The translations under genes were made by a program, and so were the position numbers. DNA of 64,000 nucleotides from Acinetobacter tandoii DSM 14970 = CIP 107469 (GTDB taxonomy: Bacteria > Pseudomonadota > Gammaproteobacteria > Pseudomonadales > Moraxellaceae): positions 56,178 to 120,177 of the forward strand of contig NZ_KE007365.1 of the NCBI RefSeq assembly GCF_000400735.1, in the 5' to 3' direction. Position 1 is the first letter of the stretch, and each line of letters opens with the position of its first letter. The notes under the pieces are model-generated. The model was not told where the DNA came from and did no database searches. It saw nothing but the letters and a program-made list of their open reading frames with translations. Positions 26,281 through 33,777 of this stretch are shown here, piece by piece.

Positions 26281-26709
26281 TTAGGACTGCTGAATAGGAG
26301 AATACCCTAATCGCATTTCAATATGGTCATAACACCATTGAAAAATAAAGGTATATACCAAAATACACATGGTCAAACTCAGATCCAATAATATGGCTTG
26401 CCAGATGGTTATGTCCATTGCATACGCCACCATTGGAATAGTGGCTAACATTAAACCACCTTCAAATCCAATCGCATGCATAATACGAACGCCAACAGTA
26501 CGTTGCAATTTACGGCGTTGCTCAAACTTTTCAAAAAAATGATTAAAAATCATGTTCCAAAATACGGAAGTGATTGCCATAGCTATTCCTAGGCTTCCCG
26601 TCACTTCCATGGGCATGTTAAAAATAAAACTTAATGCGATGGCAATGATGACCAACAGGATGATCTCATAGCTTAACGCATGAACAATCCTTCTCTTGGA
26701 AATCAACAT
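26281..26709 (-). CDS. aceI: PACE-family biocide efflux pump AceI
   Basis: A 142-residue protein with four transmembrane helices in two bacterial transmembrane pair repeats. It begins MLISKRRIVHALSYE, with the functionally required Glu15 present, and contains FWNMIFNHFFEKFE and RIMHAIGFEGG, all as in characterised AceI from Acinetobacter, which exports chlorhexidine and polyamines such as cadaverine using the proton gradient. It is divergent from the LysR regulator, the standard aceI-aceR arrangement. Confidence 0.95.
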   Translation of the reverse strand: MLISKRRIVHALSYEIILLVIIAIALSFIFNMPMEVTGSLGIAMAITSVFWNMIFNHFFEKFEQRRKLQRTVGVRIMHAIGFEGGLMLATIPMVAYAMDITIWQAILLDLSLTMCILVYTFIFQWCYDHIEMRLGYSPIQQS

Positions 26710-26777
26710 TTAAAAATACTCTTTGTCTTAGATGTTTGATATTTTATGTTTATGATATTGATTAATCGAGTTAGATT

Positions 26778-26796
26778 CTTTCAATATTTTTGAAAG
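26778..26796. promoter_or_regulatory. candidate AceR operator
   Basis: Perfect inverted repeat CTTTCAA-TATTT-TTGAAAG in the 133-bp gap between aceI and aceR. It contains a T-N11-A core (26781-26793), the LysR-type consensus. Assignment to AceR is inferred from position. Confidence 0.6.
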
Positions 26797-26842
26797 GTTC
26801 ACCATGAAGCTTTTTTTAGTAACTTAAGCAAAATACACGCCA

Positions 26843-27733
26843 ATGAATATAAACCAAGATCAACTGCTTATTTTTCAAACCGTCATTGAAACTGGTTCTT
26901 TTTCAGCAGCCGCAAGAAAGCTGGGTAAAGTTCCCTCTGCGATTAGCATGTCTATTGCGAATCTTGAAATTGATCTAGATCTTACGCTTTTCAGCCGTCA
27001 AGGTCGTGAACCAATTGCAACTGCACAAGCCATGACTTTATATGAGAAGACTCAACAGCTTCTCATTGAAATGAATCAATGGAAACAACATGCCTTTGCC
27101 TTAGCTGGTGGCCTAGAATCGAATTTAAACATTGTGGTGGTTTCTGAATTACTCCATACGCATTGGACGGACTATATTTTGCTACTCGAGCAACGTTTTC
27201 CTGAACTTCAAATCAACATTTTTTCGGCACCTCAAGAAGATGCATTGCAAATGCTGCTCGATCAATCTGCACAATTAGCATTAATGTTTGAGCGTGAACA
27301 ATTACAAAGTGGTGAACAATTTGTAGAGCTCAAACGAGAAACGCTTATTGCAGTCGCATCGAAACAACATCCTCTCGCTCAACATGAAAAAATAAGCTAT
27401 GAACAATTATTACAAAGTCGGCAAATTGTTGTGGCCAGTCGTGACCGAAGTTTAAAGCCTGAATTACTTTTTTCTAAAAATTATTGGCGTACAGATAATC
27501 ATCACTCCTCATGTGCCATGATTTTGCAAAATTTAGGCTGGGGTGTACTCCCGTATGAAATGCTCAATGAAAATCCAGCATTACAACAACAATTAAAAAT
27601 CCTGAATTTCCAAGATTTCTCACCCAAATTTGAATATTCGGTTGATTTAGTCTGGAGCCGTGAAAGTCAGCTTGGTGCGGCAGCTCGGTTTTTGATTGAA
27701 CATATTCGAAACAACAAAAAAAATACGAATTAA
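26843..27733 (+). CDS. aceR: LysR-type transcriptional activator AceR
   Basis: A 296-residue LysR-type regulator. The N-terminal winged helix-turn-helix is MNINQDQLLIFQTVIETGSFSAAARKLGKVPSAISMSI..., followed by a substrate-binding domain in two lobes. The neighbour on the opposite strand is aceI, and AceR is the known chlorhexidine-responsive activator of that gene, so the name rests on both family and context. Effector binding residues cannot be judged by eye. Confidence 0.87.
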   Translation: MNINQDQLLIFQTVIETGSFSAAARKLGKVPSAISMSIANLEIDLDLTLFSRQGREPIATAQAMTLYEKTQQLLIEMNQWKQHAFALAGGLESNLNIVVVSELLHTHWTDYILLLEQRFPELQINIFSAPQEDALQMLLDQSAQLALMFEREQLQSGEQFVELKRETLIAVASKQHPLAQHEKISYEQLLQSRQIVVASRDRSLKPELLFSKNYWRTDNHHSSCAMILQNLGWGVLPYEMLNENPALQQQLKILNFQDFSPKFEYSVDLVWSRESQLGAAARFLIEHIRNNKKNTN

Positions 27734-27821
27734 ATGTACTCGAAGCCCTGATTTTGCTTGGGCTAAGTAAAGTTTGTGGTATAACTTAATGACGGGTATA
27801 ACTTTTAAGAAATAGATTTCA

Positions 27822-28808
27822 ATGACACAAAATGCGTTAAACCAATTAAAAAAGATGACAACCATCGTTGCTGATAGTAGTGACTTAGCGGCAATTCAAA
27901 AATTTCGTCCGCTCGATGCAACGACCAATCCTTCTTTAATCACAGCAGCAGCCAATCAACCAGAAAATAAAGTTTTAATTGAAGCTGCGTATGATCAAGC
28001 AAAGCAAGAAGGCTATACTTCTGATGAATTGATTGAACGTACCATTGATATTCTGACTGTAAAATTTGGGGTAGAAATTCTTAAACTGATTGAAGGCCGT
28101 GTTTCAACCGAAGTGGATGCTTCATTATCTTATGACACCGAAGCAACCATCGCCAAAGCCAAAGCGCTTTTAGCACTTTATAAAGCTTATGGTATTGATC
28201 AAAACAGAATTCTGATCAAAATCGCATCTACTTGGGAAGGTATTCAAGCAGCTCGTGTGCTTGAAGCTGAAGGTATTCATTGTAACCTCACCTTATTGTT
28301 TGGTTTACATCAAGCTCAAGCTTGCGCTGATGCTAAAGTGACTTTAATTTCTCCATTTGTAGGTCGTATTTTGGATTGGTACAAAAAAGCCGAGAATGTA
28401 CAAAACTATCCTATAGAAAAAGACCCTGGCGTACTCTCTGTAAAACAAATTTACCAGTATTACAAACAACACAACATTCAAACTGAAATTATGGGGGCAA
28501 GTTTCCGTAGCATCGATCAAGTCCTTGGTTTAGCAGGTTGTGATTTGTTAACTGTATCTCCTGGATTATTGGCTGAATTAGAACTTGATACCCGTGAAGT
28601 ACAACTTCAGCTCGACCCAAACCAAATTACAAGCAGTTCTGAACAAGCAGTCATTCTTGATAAAGCTATGTTTAAAGACCATTTAGAACATGATCTAATG
28701 GCCTTCCAATTGCTGCAAGGCGGCATTGATGGCTTTATTAAAGCACGTGAACAATTGAGTACTTTATTACGTCAATCATTCGGTTTGGATGCTGAAATTC
28801 AAGCTTAA
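27822..28808 (+). CDS. tal: transaldolase
   Basis: A 328-residue transaldolase of the TalB size class. PLDATTNPSLI at residues ~30 gives the family signature, and the Schiff-base lysine lies in NRILIKIASTWEG (~130). It transfers a dihydroxyacetone unit between sedoheptulose 7-phosphate and glyceraldehyde 3-phosphate in the non-oxidative pentose phosphate pathway. Monocistronic, with a terminator at 28838. Confidence 0.96.
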   Translation: MTQNALNQLKKMTTIVADSSDLAAIQKFRPLDATTNPSLITAAANQPENKVLIEAAYDQAKQEGYTSDELIERTIDILTVKFGVEILKLIEGRVSTEVDASLSYDTEATIAKAKALLALYKAYGIDQNRILIKIASTWEGIQAARVLEAEGIHCNLTLLFGLHQAQACADAKVTLISPFVGRILDWYKKAENVQNYPIEKDPGVLSVKQIYQYYKQHNIQTEIMGASFRSIDQVLGLAGCDLLTVSPGLLAELELDTREVQLQLDPNQITSSSEQAVILDKAMFKDHLEHDLMAFQLLQGGIDGFIKAREQLSTLLRQSFGLDAEIQA

Positions 28809-28837
28809 AAATTCTGCACCATAAGTGCGCAAACTTT

Positions 28838-28873
28838 AAGCTCATTTGGTTATAATAGCAAAATGAGCTTTTT
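28838..28873 (+). terminator. terminator after tal with a TATAAT in its loop
   Basis: A 10-bp perfect stem (AAGCTCATTT / AAATGAGCTT) with a 13-nt loop and a T-run. The loop contains a perfect -10 hexamer TATAAT (28851-28856) that could drive the LysE gene whose start is 32 bases further on. Confidence 0.8.
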
Positions 28874-28887
28874 ATAATGAGTATATT

Positions 28888-29541
28888 GTGTTTGGCATTA
28901 CGGATCTCAGTACCTATATTATTGGAACAATTTTAATTGTTATTCTTCCAGGTCCAAATTCGTTATATGTCATGTCCATTGCATCGCGTTTTGGAACACG
29001 GATAGGCTATCTTGCTGCTTTAGGCGTTTTTACTGGCGATCTCATTCTGATACTTTGCACCATCTTCGGTGCTGCTTCTTTATTACATAGTTTCCCATGG
29101 CTATTTATCATTTTAAAAGTGGTTGGCGCAGCGTATTTATCCTATTTGGGTAGCCGACTTATCATTGCAAGTATACGAACTTGGAAAGGAACTACTGCTC
29201 AGGCTTTAGAGGGTTCCAATACTCAGCTCACCTATAAAGAGGCTCAGCCCTATCGTACCGCTTTGACCATTAGTATTCTGAATCCTAAAGCGATTTTGTT
29301 TTATCTGTCTTTCTTCGTTCAATTTGTCGATCCGAACTATGCATACCCAGCGATTAGCTTTACCCTGATGTCTGTTATTTTACAGATCATTAGTATGCTT
29401 TATTTAAGTATTCTGATTTTCTCTGGCGTACGTTTTGCAGCATTTTTCAACCAGCGTTATCGCCTCACTTCAGTTGCTGTAGCAATCGTTGGATTTGCTT
29501 TTTTAGGCTTTGGCATGAAATTGGCATTTTCAACACTGTAG
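28888..29541 (+). CDS. LysE/LeuE-family amino acid exporter
   Basis: A 217-residue protein with about six transmembrane helices. The N-terminal LPGPNSLYVMSIASRFGTRIGYLAALGVFTGD is the LysE/RhtB family signature and is closest to LeuE by eye. NPKAILFYLSFFVQFVDP near residue 130 is also typical. The start codon is GTG at 28888; no strong ribosome site is visible. It probably exports an amino acid such as leucine or a homoserine-like compound, but the substrate is inferred only from family. Confidence 0.88.
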   Translation: MFGITDLSTYIIGTILIVILPGPNSLYVMSIASRFGTRIGYLAALGVFTGDLILILCTIFGAASLLHSFPWLFIILKVVGAAYLSYLGSRLIIASIRTWKGTTAQALEGSNTQLTYKEAQPYRTALTISILNPKAILFYLSFFVQFVDPNYAYPAISFTLMSVILQIISMLYLSILIFSGVRFAAFFNQRYRLTSVAVAIVGFAFLGFGMKLAFSTL

Positions 29542-29681
29542 TTGAAGAAATTTCAATAATGATCTTTAAAACGTGAAATATCGTATAATTTTAAGATATT
29601 TACTTTTCCCCAATATAGCTTAAGCGTATGATGCAAGACCTATATTTAAACTTTTGGTCAAAATAGAATAAGTACGGATAC

Positions 29682-30854
29682 ATGCAAAAACTCATTCAAG
29701 ATTTTTCTATTCCCGCAGTCTTCGCTGGTTTCATTACATTTTTAATTGGGATCAGTGTATCTGCGGTGTTGATCATTCAAGCAGCTCAAATTTTAGGTGC
29801 AAGTACCGAACATATTACCTCATGGTTTTGGGCTTTAGGGCTTGGTATTGGTCTGGTGGGCATGTTTCTATCATGGAAACTAAAATACCCAGTGTCGACT
29901 GCGTGGTCTACCGCTGGTCTAGCGCTCATCATTGCCACAGGCAGTGGTTATAGCTTAAATGAAGCCATCGGTGCTTTTCTGGTTTGTGGTTTAATTACTG
30001 CGGTTTTAGGTTATTTAGGCATTTTTGAAAAAATTCTAACGCTTATTCCACAAAGTCTAACCAGCGCAATGTTGGCCGGCGTACTGTTAAAATTCGGCAT
30101 CGAACTTTTTGCCAGCCTTAAAACTGATTGGGAATTTATTCTATCCTTATTAGCCGTTTATATCGTTGCAAAAAAACTTACACCTCGCTATAGCATCGTA
30201 TTAACAGTGATCGCGGCGATTGCCTTGTGCCCCGTGTTTTTGGACTTCCATCCCCCTACTGTTACATGGAGTATGGCTCAACCTGTCTGGATGACACCTG
30301 ACTTTACTTGGTCTGCGATTTTAGGTCTTGCACTTCCACTATTTGTCATTAACATGGCTTCGCAATATTTACCCGGCATTGCCATGATTAAAAGTTATGG
30401 CTATCAACCTCATGTCAATCAATTAATTGGTGGCACAGGACTCATTCAAACGCTACTGGCACCTTTTGGTTGTTATAGTGTCAATATTGCAGCCATTAGT
30501 GCAGCAGTGAGCTTAGACGATCAAGTACATCCAGACCCAAGTAAGCGCTATATTGCGGGTATTAGTTGTGGATTTTTTTATGTTTTGATGGGGCTATTTG
30601 CTGCAACCCTCACTAGCCTTTTAATGTCTTTTCCACATATTTTTATTGTGGCCTTAGCTGGAATTGCACTATTTGGAACCATTAGCCACAACATAGCACT
30701 GGCTTTTCATGATGTTTCTGATCGTGAAGCTGCATTGATGACTTTTTTATTTAGTGCTTCAGGCGTTCAGTTTTTTGGCATTGGTTCTGCATTTTGGGGG
30801 CTACTATTTGGTTTTGCCGTTGCATTTATTATGAAATTGAACATCAAAAAATAA
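29682..30854 (+). CDS. benE: BenE-family benzoate/H+ symporter
   Basis: A 390-residue protein with about twelve hydrophobic helices. The N-terminal IPAVFAGFITFLIGISVSAVLIIQAAQ, the STAWSTAGLALI segment and NMASQYLPGIAMIKSYGY agree with BenE/YdcO proteins. No ben or cat catabolic genes lie nearby, so benzoate as the substrate is a family-level guess. It is convergent with the SMR pump gene; one symmetrical hairpin separates them. Confidence 0.85.
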   Translation: MQKLIQDFSIPAVFAGFITFLIGISVSAVLIIQAAQILGASTEHITSWFWALGLGIGLVGMFLSWKLKYPVSTAWSTAGLALIIATGSGYSLNEAIGAFLVCGLITAVLGYLGIFEKILTLIPQSLTSAMLAGVLLKFGIELFASLKTDWEFILSLLAVYIVAKKLTPRYSIVLTVIAAIALCPVFLDFHPPTVTWSMAQPVWMTPDFTWSAILGLALPLFVINMASQYLPGIAMIKSYGYQPHVNQLIGGTGLIQTLLAPFGCYSVNIAAISAAVSLDDQVHPDPSKRYIAGISCGFFYVLMGLFAATLTSLLMSFPHIFIVALAGIALFGTISHNIALAFHDVSDREAALMTFLFSASGVQFFGIGSAFWGLLFGFAVAFIMKLNIKK

Positions 30855-30865
30855 GCTCTGTCTAA

Positions 30866-30899
30866 TAAAAAAAGCATACATATTTTGTATGCTTTTTTT
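30866..30899. terminator. bidirectional terminator between benE and the SMR gene
   Basis: AAAAAAAGCATACA / TGTATGCTTTTTTT with a short TATTT-like loop. A-run on the left and T-run on the right suit termination of both converging genes. Confidence 0.9.
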
Positions 30900-30912
30900 A
30901 TATTATTTCGTA

Positions 30913-31257
30913 TCAATGCCCAATTGAGTTTGAGAAAACATTCATAACAATTACTCCACCCACAATCATGCCGATTCCAATTAAAGCAGGTAAATCCAAA
31001 GTTTGTTTAAATACAAAAAAACCGACTAAAGCCGTCAATACAATACCAACACCACCCCAAATTGCGTAAGCAATTCCCAAAGGAATAGTTTTGATTACTT
31101 GCGATAACAAATAAAAAGAAACGACATAAAACACGACGACCAATAAACTAGGTCCTAATTTTGTAAAACCCTCAGATTTCACTAAAAATGCCGAACCCGT
31201 GACTTCAGAAACAATTGCCAAAGCCAACATGGCATAAGCTAACAGTAGGACATTCAT
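30913..31257 (-). CDS. small multidrug resistance (SMR) transporter
   Basis: A 114-residue protein with four transmembrane helices. The essential membrane Glu is at residue 18 (AIVSEVTGSAFL), and IKTIPLGIAYAIWGGVGIVL is the SMR signature; the EmrE/QacE type is the closest match and Acinetobacter AbeS has the same layout. It should export lipophilic cations by proton exchange as a dimer. Monocistronic. Confidence 0.92.
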   Translation of the reverse strand: MNVLLLAYAMLALAIVSEVTGSAFLVKSEGFTKLGPSLLVVVFYVVSFYLLSQVIKTIPLGIAYAIWGGVGIVLTALVGFFVFKQTLDLPALIGIGMIVGGVIVMNVFSNSIGH

Positions 31258-31326
31258 GCTTGTGTTACTTCACCAAATTTTCTGGATGCAGATTAACAGT
31301 TCATAGATACGGATTATAGAGTTTTT

Positions 31327-32334
31327 CTACGATGAGGCATCCAAATTACTGAATTGTTCTATAAAAGAAATGGTTTGATCAAAAGTTTGCTGACTGGCTT
31401 TTAACCCCATAAAAAATTGATACTCATGAACTAATGGCTCTTTACTTTCAGGATAAAACACAGCAGTTACAGGTATTTCATGCTGCTTTAATGCAGCAAC
31501 GAAAGGAACAGATTGAGTCTCTGTTAAAAAGTCCTTATGACCTCCACTAATAAATACTGGAGGATAATTTGCAGTTAGATGCTTTATTGGCGATATTTCA
31601 TTTAAGAAAGCGCCATCGTCCTTACGCTCCCCTGTGTATGCCTTAACGAGGCTATAAATACCCCATTCTATAATTTTATGCTCATCAGGTGCTGTCGTCA
31701 CAAAAGATGCTATATCGTAAATACCGCAATGTAGAATTAATCCTTTCAACTGTTGCGGTTGGATTGCAGGTACAAAATTTGATTCTCGGGCAAATTGAGG
31801 ATTTGTAAGCAACGCTGCGTAGTGACTTGCTAAATTAGCACCTGCTGAATCACCTGCCATATAAAGTTGATTGGCATCAATATGATAGCCCTCAGCATGC
31901 TTACTAATAAACTTAAGTGCCCGATTTATTTGCAATAACTGATTAGGATAAATCACTTGAGGGGCAAATTGGTACTCGACTGATACAATATTAAAACCTT
32001 GTGCAGCAAGCAACTTAAAGTATCCACGAGCATTTTCTTTTGAACCAGAAATCCATCCCCCACCATGAATCCAGATAATTGTCGGTCTTAAACCCAGTTC
32101 TTCAATATTTTCAGGTTGATATAGATCGAGTCCTAATTTTGGATCTTTTAGATACTCAATATTTGAATAGATCAACACATTTTTAGGTGCATGTTTATCC
32201 AACATTCTTTTCTGTATTTCTGTGGCCGTATTAAAACTTCGTGCAATAACTTTGCTACTTTTTTGAGTATTTTGGCATGCCGTTAACAACACCAAAATAC
32301 AGCTTAAAATGATAAAAATTGTCTTTTTATACAT
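31327..32334 (-). CDS. alpha/beta hydrolase lipoprotein (esterase/lipase, HGGG type)
   Basis: A 335-residue protein. The signal peptide ends in lipobox LTAC (Cys ~20), so it should be anchored in an envelope membrane. The oxyanion motif is IHGGGWISG (~90), the nucleophile is G-D-S-A-G (~165), with a late Asp (GHKDFLTE) and His (LVHEYQFF), i.e. a hormone-sensitive-lipase-like or BD-FAE-like esterase. ATG 32334 is chosen over 32346 because GGAA lies at a proper distance. The substrate is unknown. Confidence 0.87.
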   Translation of the reverse strand: MYKKTIFIILSCILVLLTACQNTQKSSKVIARSFNTATEIQKRMLDKHAPKNVLIYSNIEYLKDPKLGLDLYQPENIEELGLRPTIIWIHGGGWISGSKENARGYFKLLAAQGFNIVSVEYQFAPQVIYPNQLLQINRALKFISKHAEGYHIDANQLYMAGDSAGANLASHYAALLTNPQFARESNFVPAIQPQQLKGLILHCGIYDIASFVTTAPDEHKIIEWGIYSLVKAYTGERKDDGAFLNEISPIKHLTANYPPVFISGGHKDFLTETQSVPFVAALKQHEIPVTAVFYPESKEPLVHEYQFFMGLKASQQTFDQTISFIEQFSNLDASS

Positions 32335-32650
32335 GAGCAATTCCACAGTTTTTAAATATTTTCATAATGATGTGTTTTAAAGAATCTTTTTCAGCAAGCG
32401 TATTTTAGCGAAAAAATAATACTCGATCATAAAAAATGAAAAAAACCATTCCATTTTGATTAAGCCTTTCCTGATAAATCTGATAAAAACACTCAACTTA
32501 CTAGCTTTTAGAAAGCCTTGAGAAAGATTAAAAATCTCTAATTAATTGAATGAATTTACGCTGTTTTTTCATTTTATAAATTGATCACAATCCGACTATG
32601 TGCTATCTATAAATAAGTAGCAATAATGATAAACAACAGGAGTAAATCCG
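32335..32650. other. 316-bp divergent intergenic region
   Basis: It separates the esterase gene from the first usp gene. A/T-rich. Apart from the candidate usp promoter listed separately I see no strong structure. Confidence 0.5.
32581..32609 (+). promoter_or_regulatory. candidate promoter of the usp genes
   Basis: TTGATC (32581-32586), a 17-base spacer and TATCTA (32604-32609). The distance to the first usp start is about 40 bases, with a GGAG ribosome site between. Assigned by eye only. Confidence 0.4.
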
Positions 32651-33094
32651 ATGTCTTACCAACATATTTTAGTTCCAGTAGACGGCTCTGCAATTTCATT
32701 TTCCGCAGTTAAACAAGCCGCGATTATTGCGAAAGCATTTGGCAGCGAATTGACTTTGATTAGTCTTGTTGCAGAAGATCCTTTTACAGAAGTCGACTTT
32801 TATTATTCTTCTGCCATTATGAAAGAATACTTTGTACAAGCTTATGCCAATGCTGAAAAAGCCCTAAAAGAAGCCATTGTTTTTGCTCAAGCAGAAGGTG
32901 TTGAGCCAACAACACAAATCATTAAAGGACAAGTTTCTGCTGAAGGTGTAGTGCAAGCTGCTGAAGAGAAAAAATCTGATTTAATTGTGATGGGTTCACA
33001 TGGTCGTAAAGGCTTCCAAAAGTTTTTACTTGGTAGTTTTGCACAAGATGTACTTCGTGGTACGCATCTGCCTGTTTTAATTGTAAAAGAATAA
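32651..33094 (+). CDS. universal stress protein A family, copy 1
   Basis: A 147-residue UspA domain. It begins YQHILVPVDGS and holds the nucleotide-binding motif G-x2-G-x9-G-S (GSHGRKGFQKFLLGS, ~117-131), so it probably binds ATP. Usp proteins accumulate under stress or growth arrest. GGAG lies 8 bases before ATG. A paralogue follows 121 bases downstream on the same strand. Confidence 0.93.
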   Translation: MSYQHILVPVDGSAISFSAVKQAAIIAKAFGSELTLISLVAEDPFTEVDFYYSSAIMKEYFVQAYANAEKALKEAIVFAQAEGVEPTTQIIKGQVSAEGVVQAAEEKKSDLIVMGSHGRKGFQKFLLGSFAQDVLRGTHLPVLIVKE

Positions 33095-33215
33095 GCCAAT
33101 AAATCGAGCACCTACTTTTAGGTGGGTGCTTATAGAAGTATCTTTTAAGGATACTTTTAAATTTTACAAATGCAGAAAGCTAAGTTTTTTATAATCATAA
33201 TCGAAGGTGTGCCCC

Positions 33216-33659
33216 ATGACTTATCAACATATTTTAGTACCTGTCGATGAATCTCCAATCTCATATACGGCTGTTGAGCAAGCACTTTCTTTAGCAAAAC
33301 TCCTGAATTGTCGCGTAACGGTCATGTGTGTCGTGGCTGTCGACCCCTTTGTCGGCGTCGACTTTTACAAAGTTGCTCCAGCAATTACCGATTATTTCAT
33401 GCAAGCAGAAGAAAATGCCCAAAAGCGTTTGGCAGACATTAAACAATCCTTCATTCGAGATGAAATAGAGGTCGACACTAAAGTAATTCGTGGCGTTTCC
33501 GCCGCAGAAGGCATTATCCAAATTGCAGATGAAGTTAGTGCTGACTTAATTATTATGGGCTCACATGGTCGTACTGGTTTCAAAAAGATGATGCTAGGTA
33601 GTGTTGCACAAGCCGTACTTACTCAATCCCCTATTCCAGTTCTTGTTGTAAAAGTCTAA
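33216..33659 (+). CDS. universal stress protein A family, copy 2
   Basis: A 147-residue UspA domain, clearly paralogous to the gene before it: YQHILVPVDES at the start, shared TVMCVVAVDPFxxVDFY region, and the ATP-binding GSHGRTGFKKMMLGS. ATG 33216 is chosen because GAAGGTG lies 6 bases before it; a GTG at 33207 is in frame. A tandem duplication is the simple explanation, with divergence in the middle third. Confidence 0.93.
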   Translation: MTYQHILVPVDESPISYTAVEQALSLAKLLNCRVTVMCVVAVDPFVGVDFYKVAPAITDYFMQAEENAQKRLADIKQSFIRDEIEVDTKVIRGVSAAEGIIQIADEVSADLIIMGSHGRTGFKKMMLGSVAQAVLTQSPIPVLVVKV

Positions 33660-33663
33660 AGTT

Positions 33664-33693
33664 AAAAAATCCCTCTGCATCGAGGGATTTTTT
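33664..33693 (+). terminator. intrinsic terminator after the second usp gene
   Basis: AAAATCCCTC / GAGGGATTTT stem with a TGCATC loop and a T-run. Confidence 0.87.
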
Positions 33694-33713
33694 AAATGAT
33701 TTAAATAAATGCA

Positions 33714-33748
33714 ATAAAAAGGCTATTTTCCATTGCTGAAAAATAGCC
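33714..33748 (-). terminator. intrinsic terminator after pepN
   Basis: Stem GGCTATTTT / AAAATAGCC with a short loop, followed on the minus strand by TTTTTATT. Confidence 0.82.
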
Positions 33749-33777
33749 TGAACCAGCTTAAACACTAGAATTTTTTA

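Noticed and set aside
33095-33160. Hairpin between the two usp genes as an intrinsic terminator
   Set aside because: A 9-bp stem (AGCACCTAC / GTGGGTGCT) is present but no T-run follows, so termination is doubtful.
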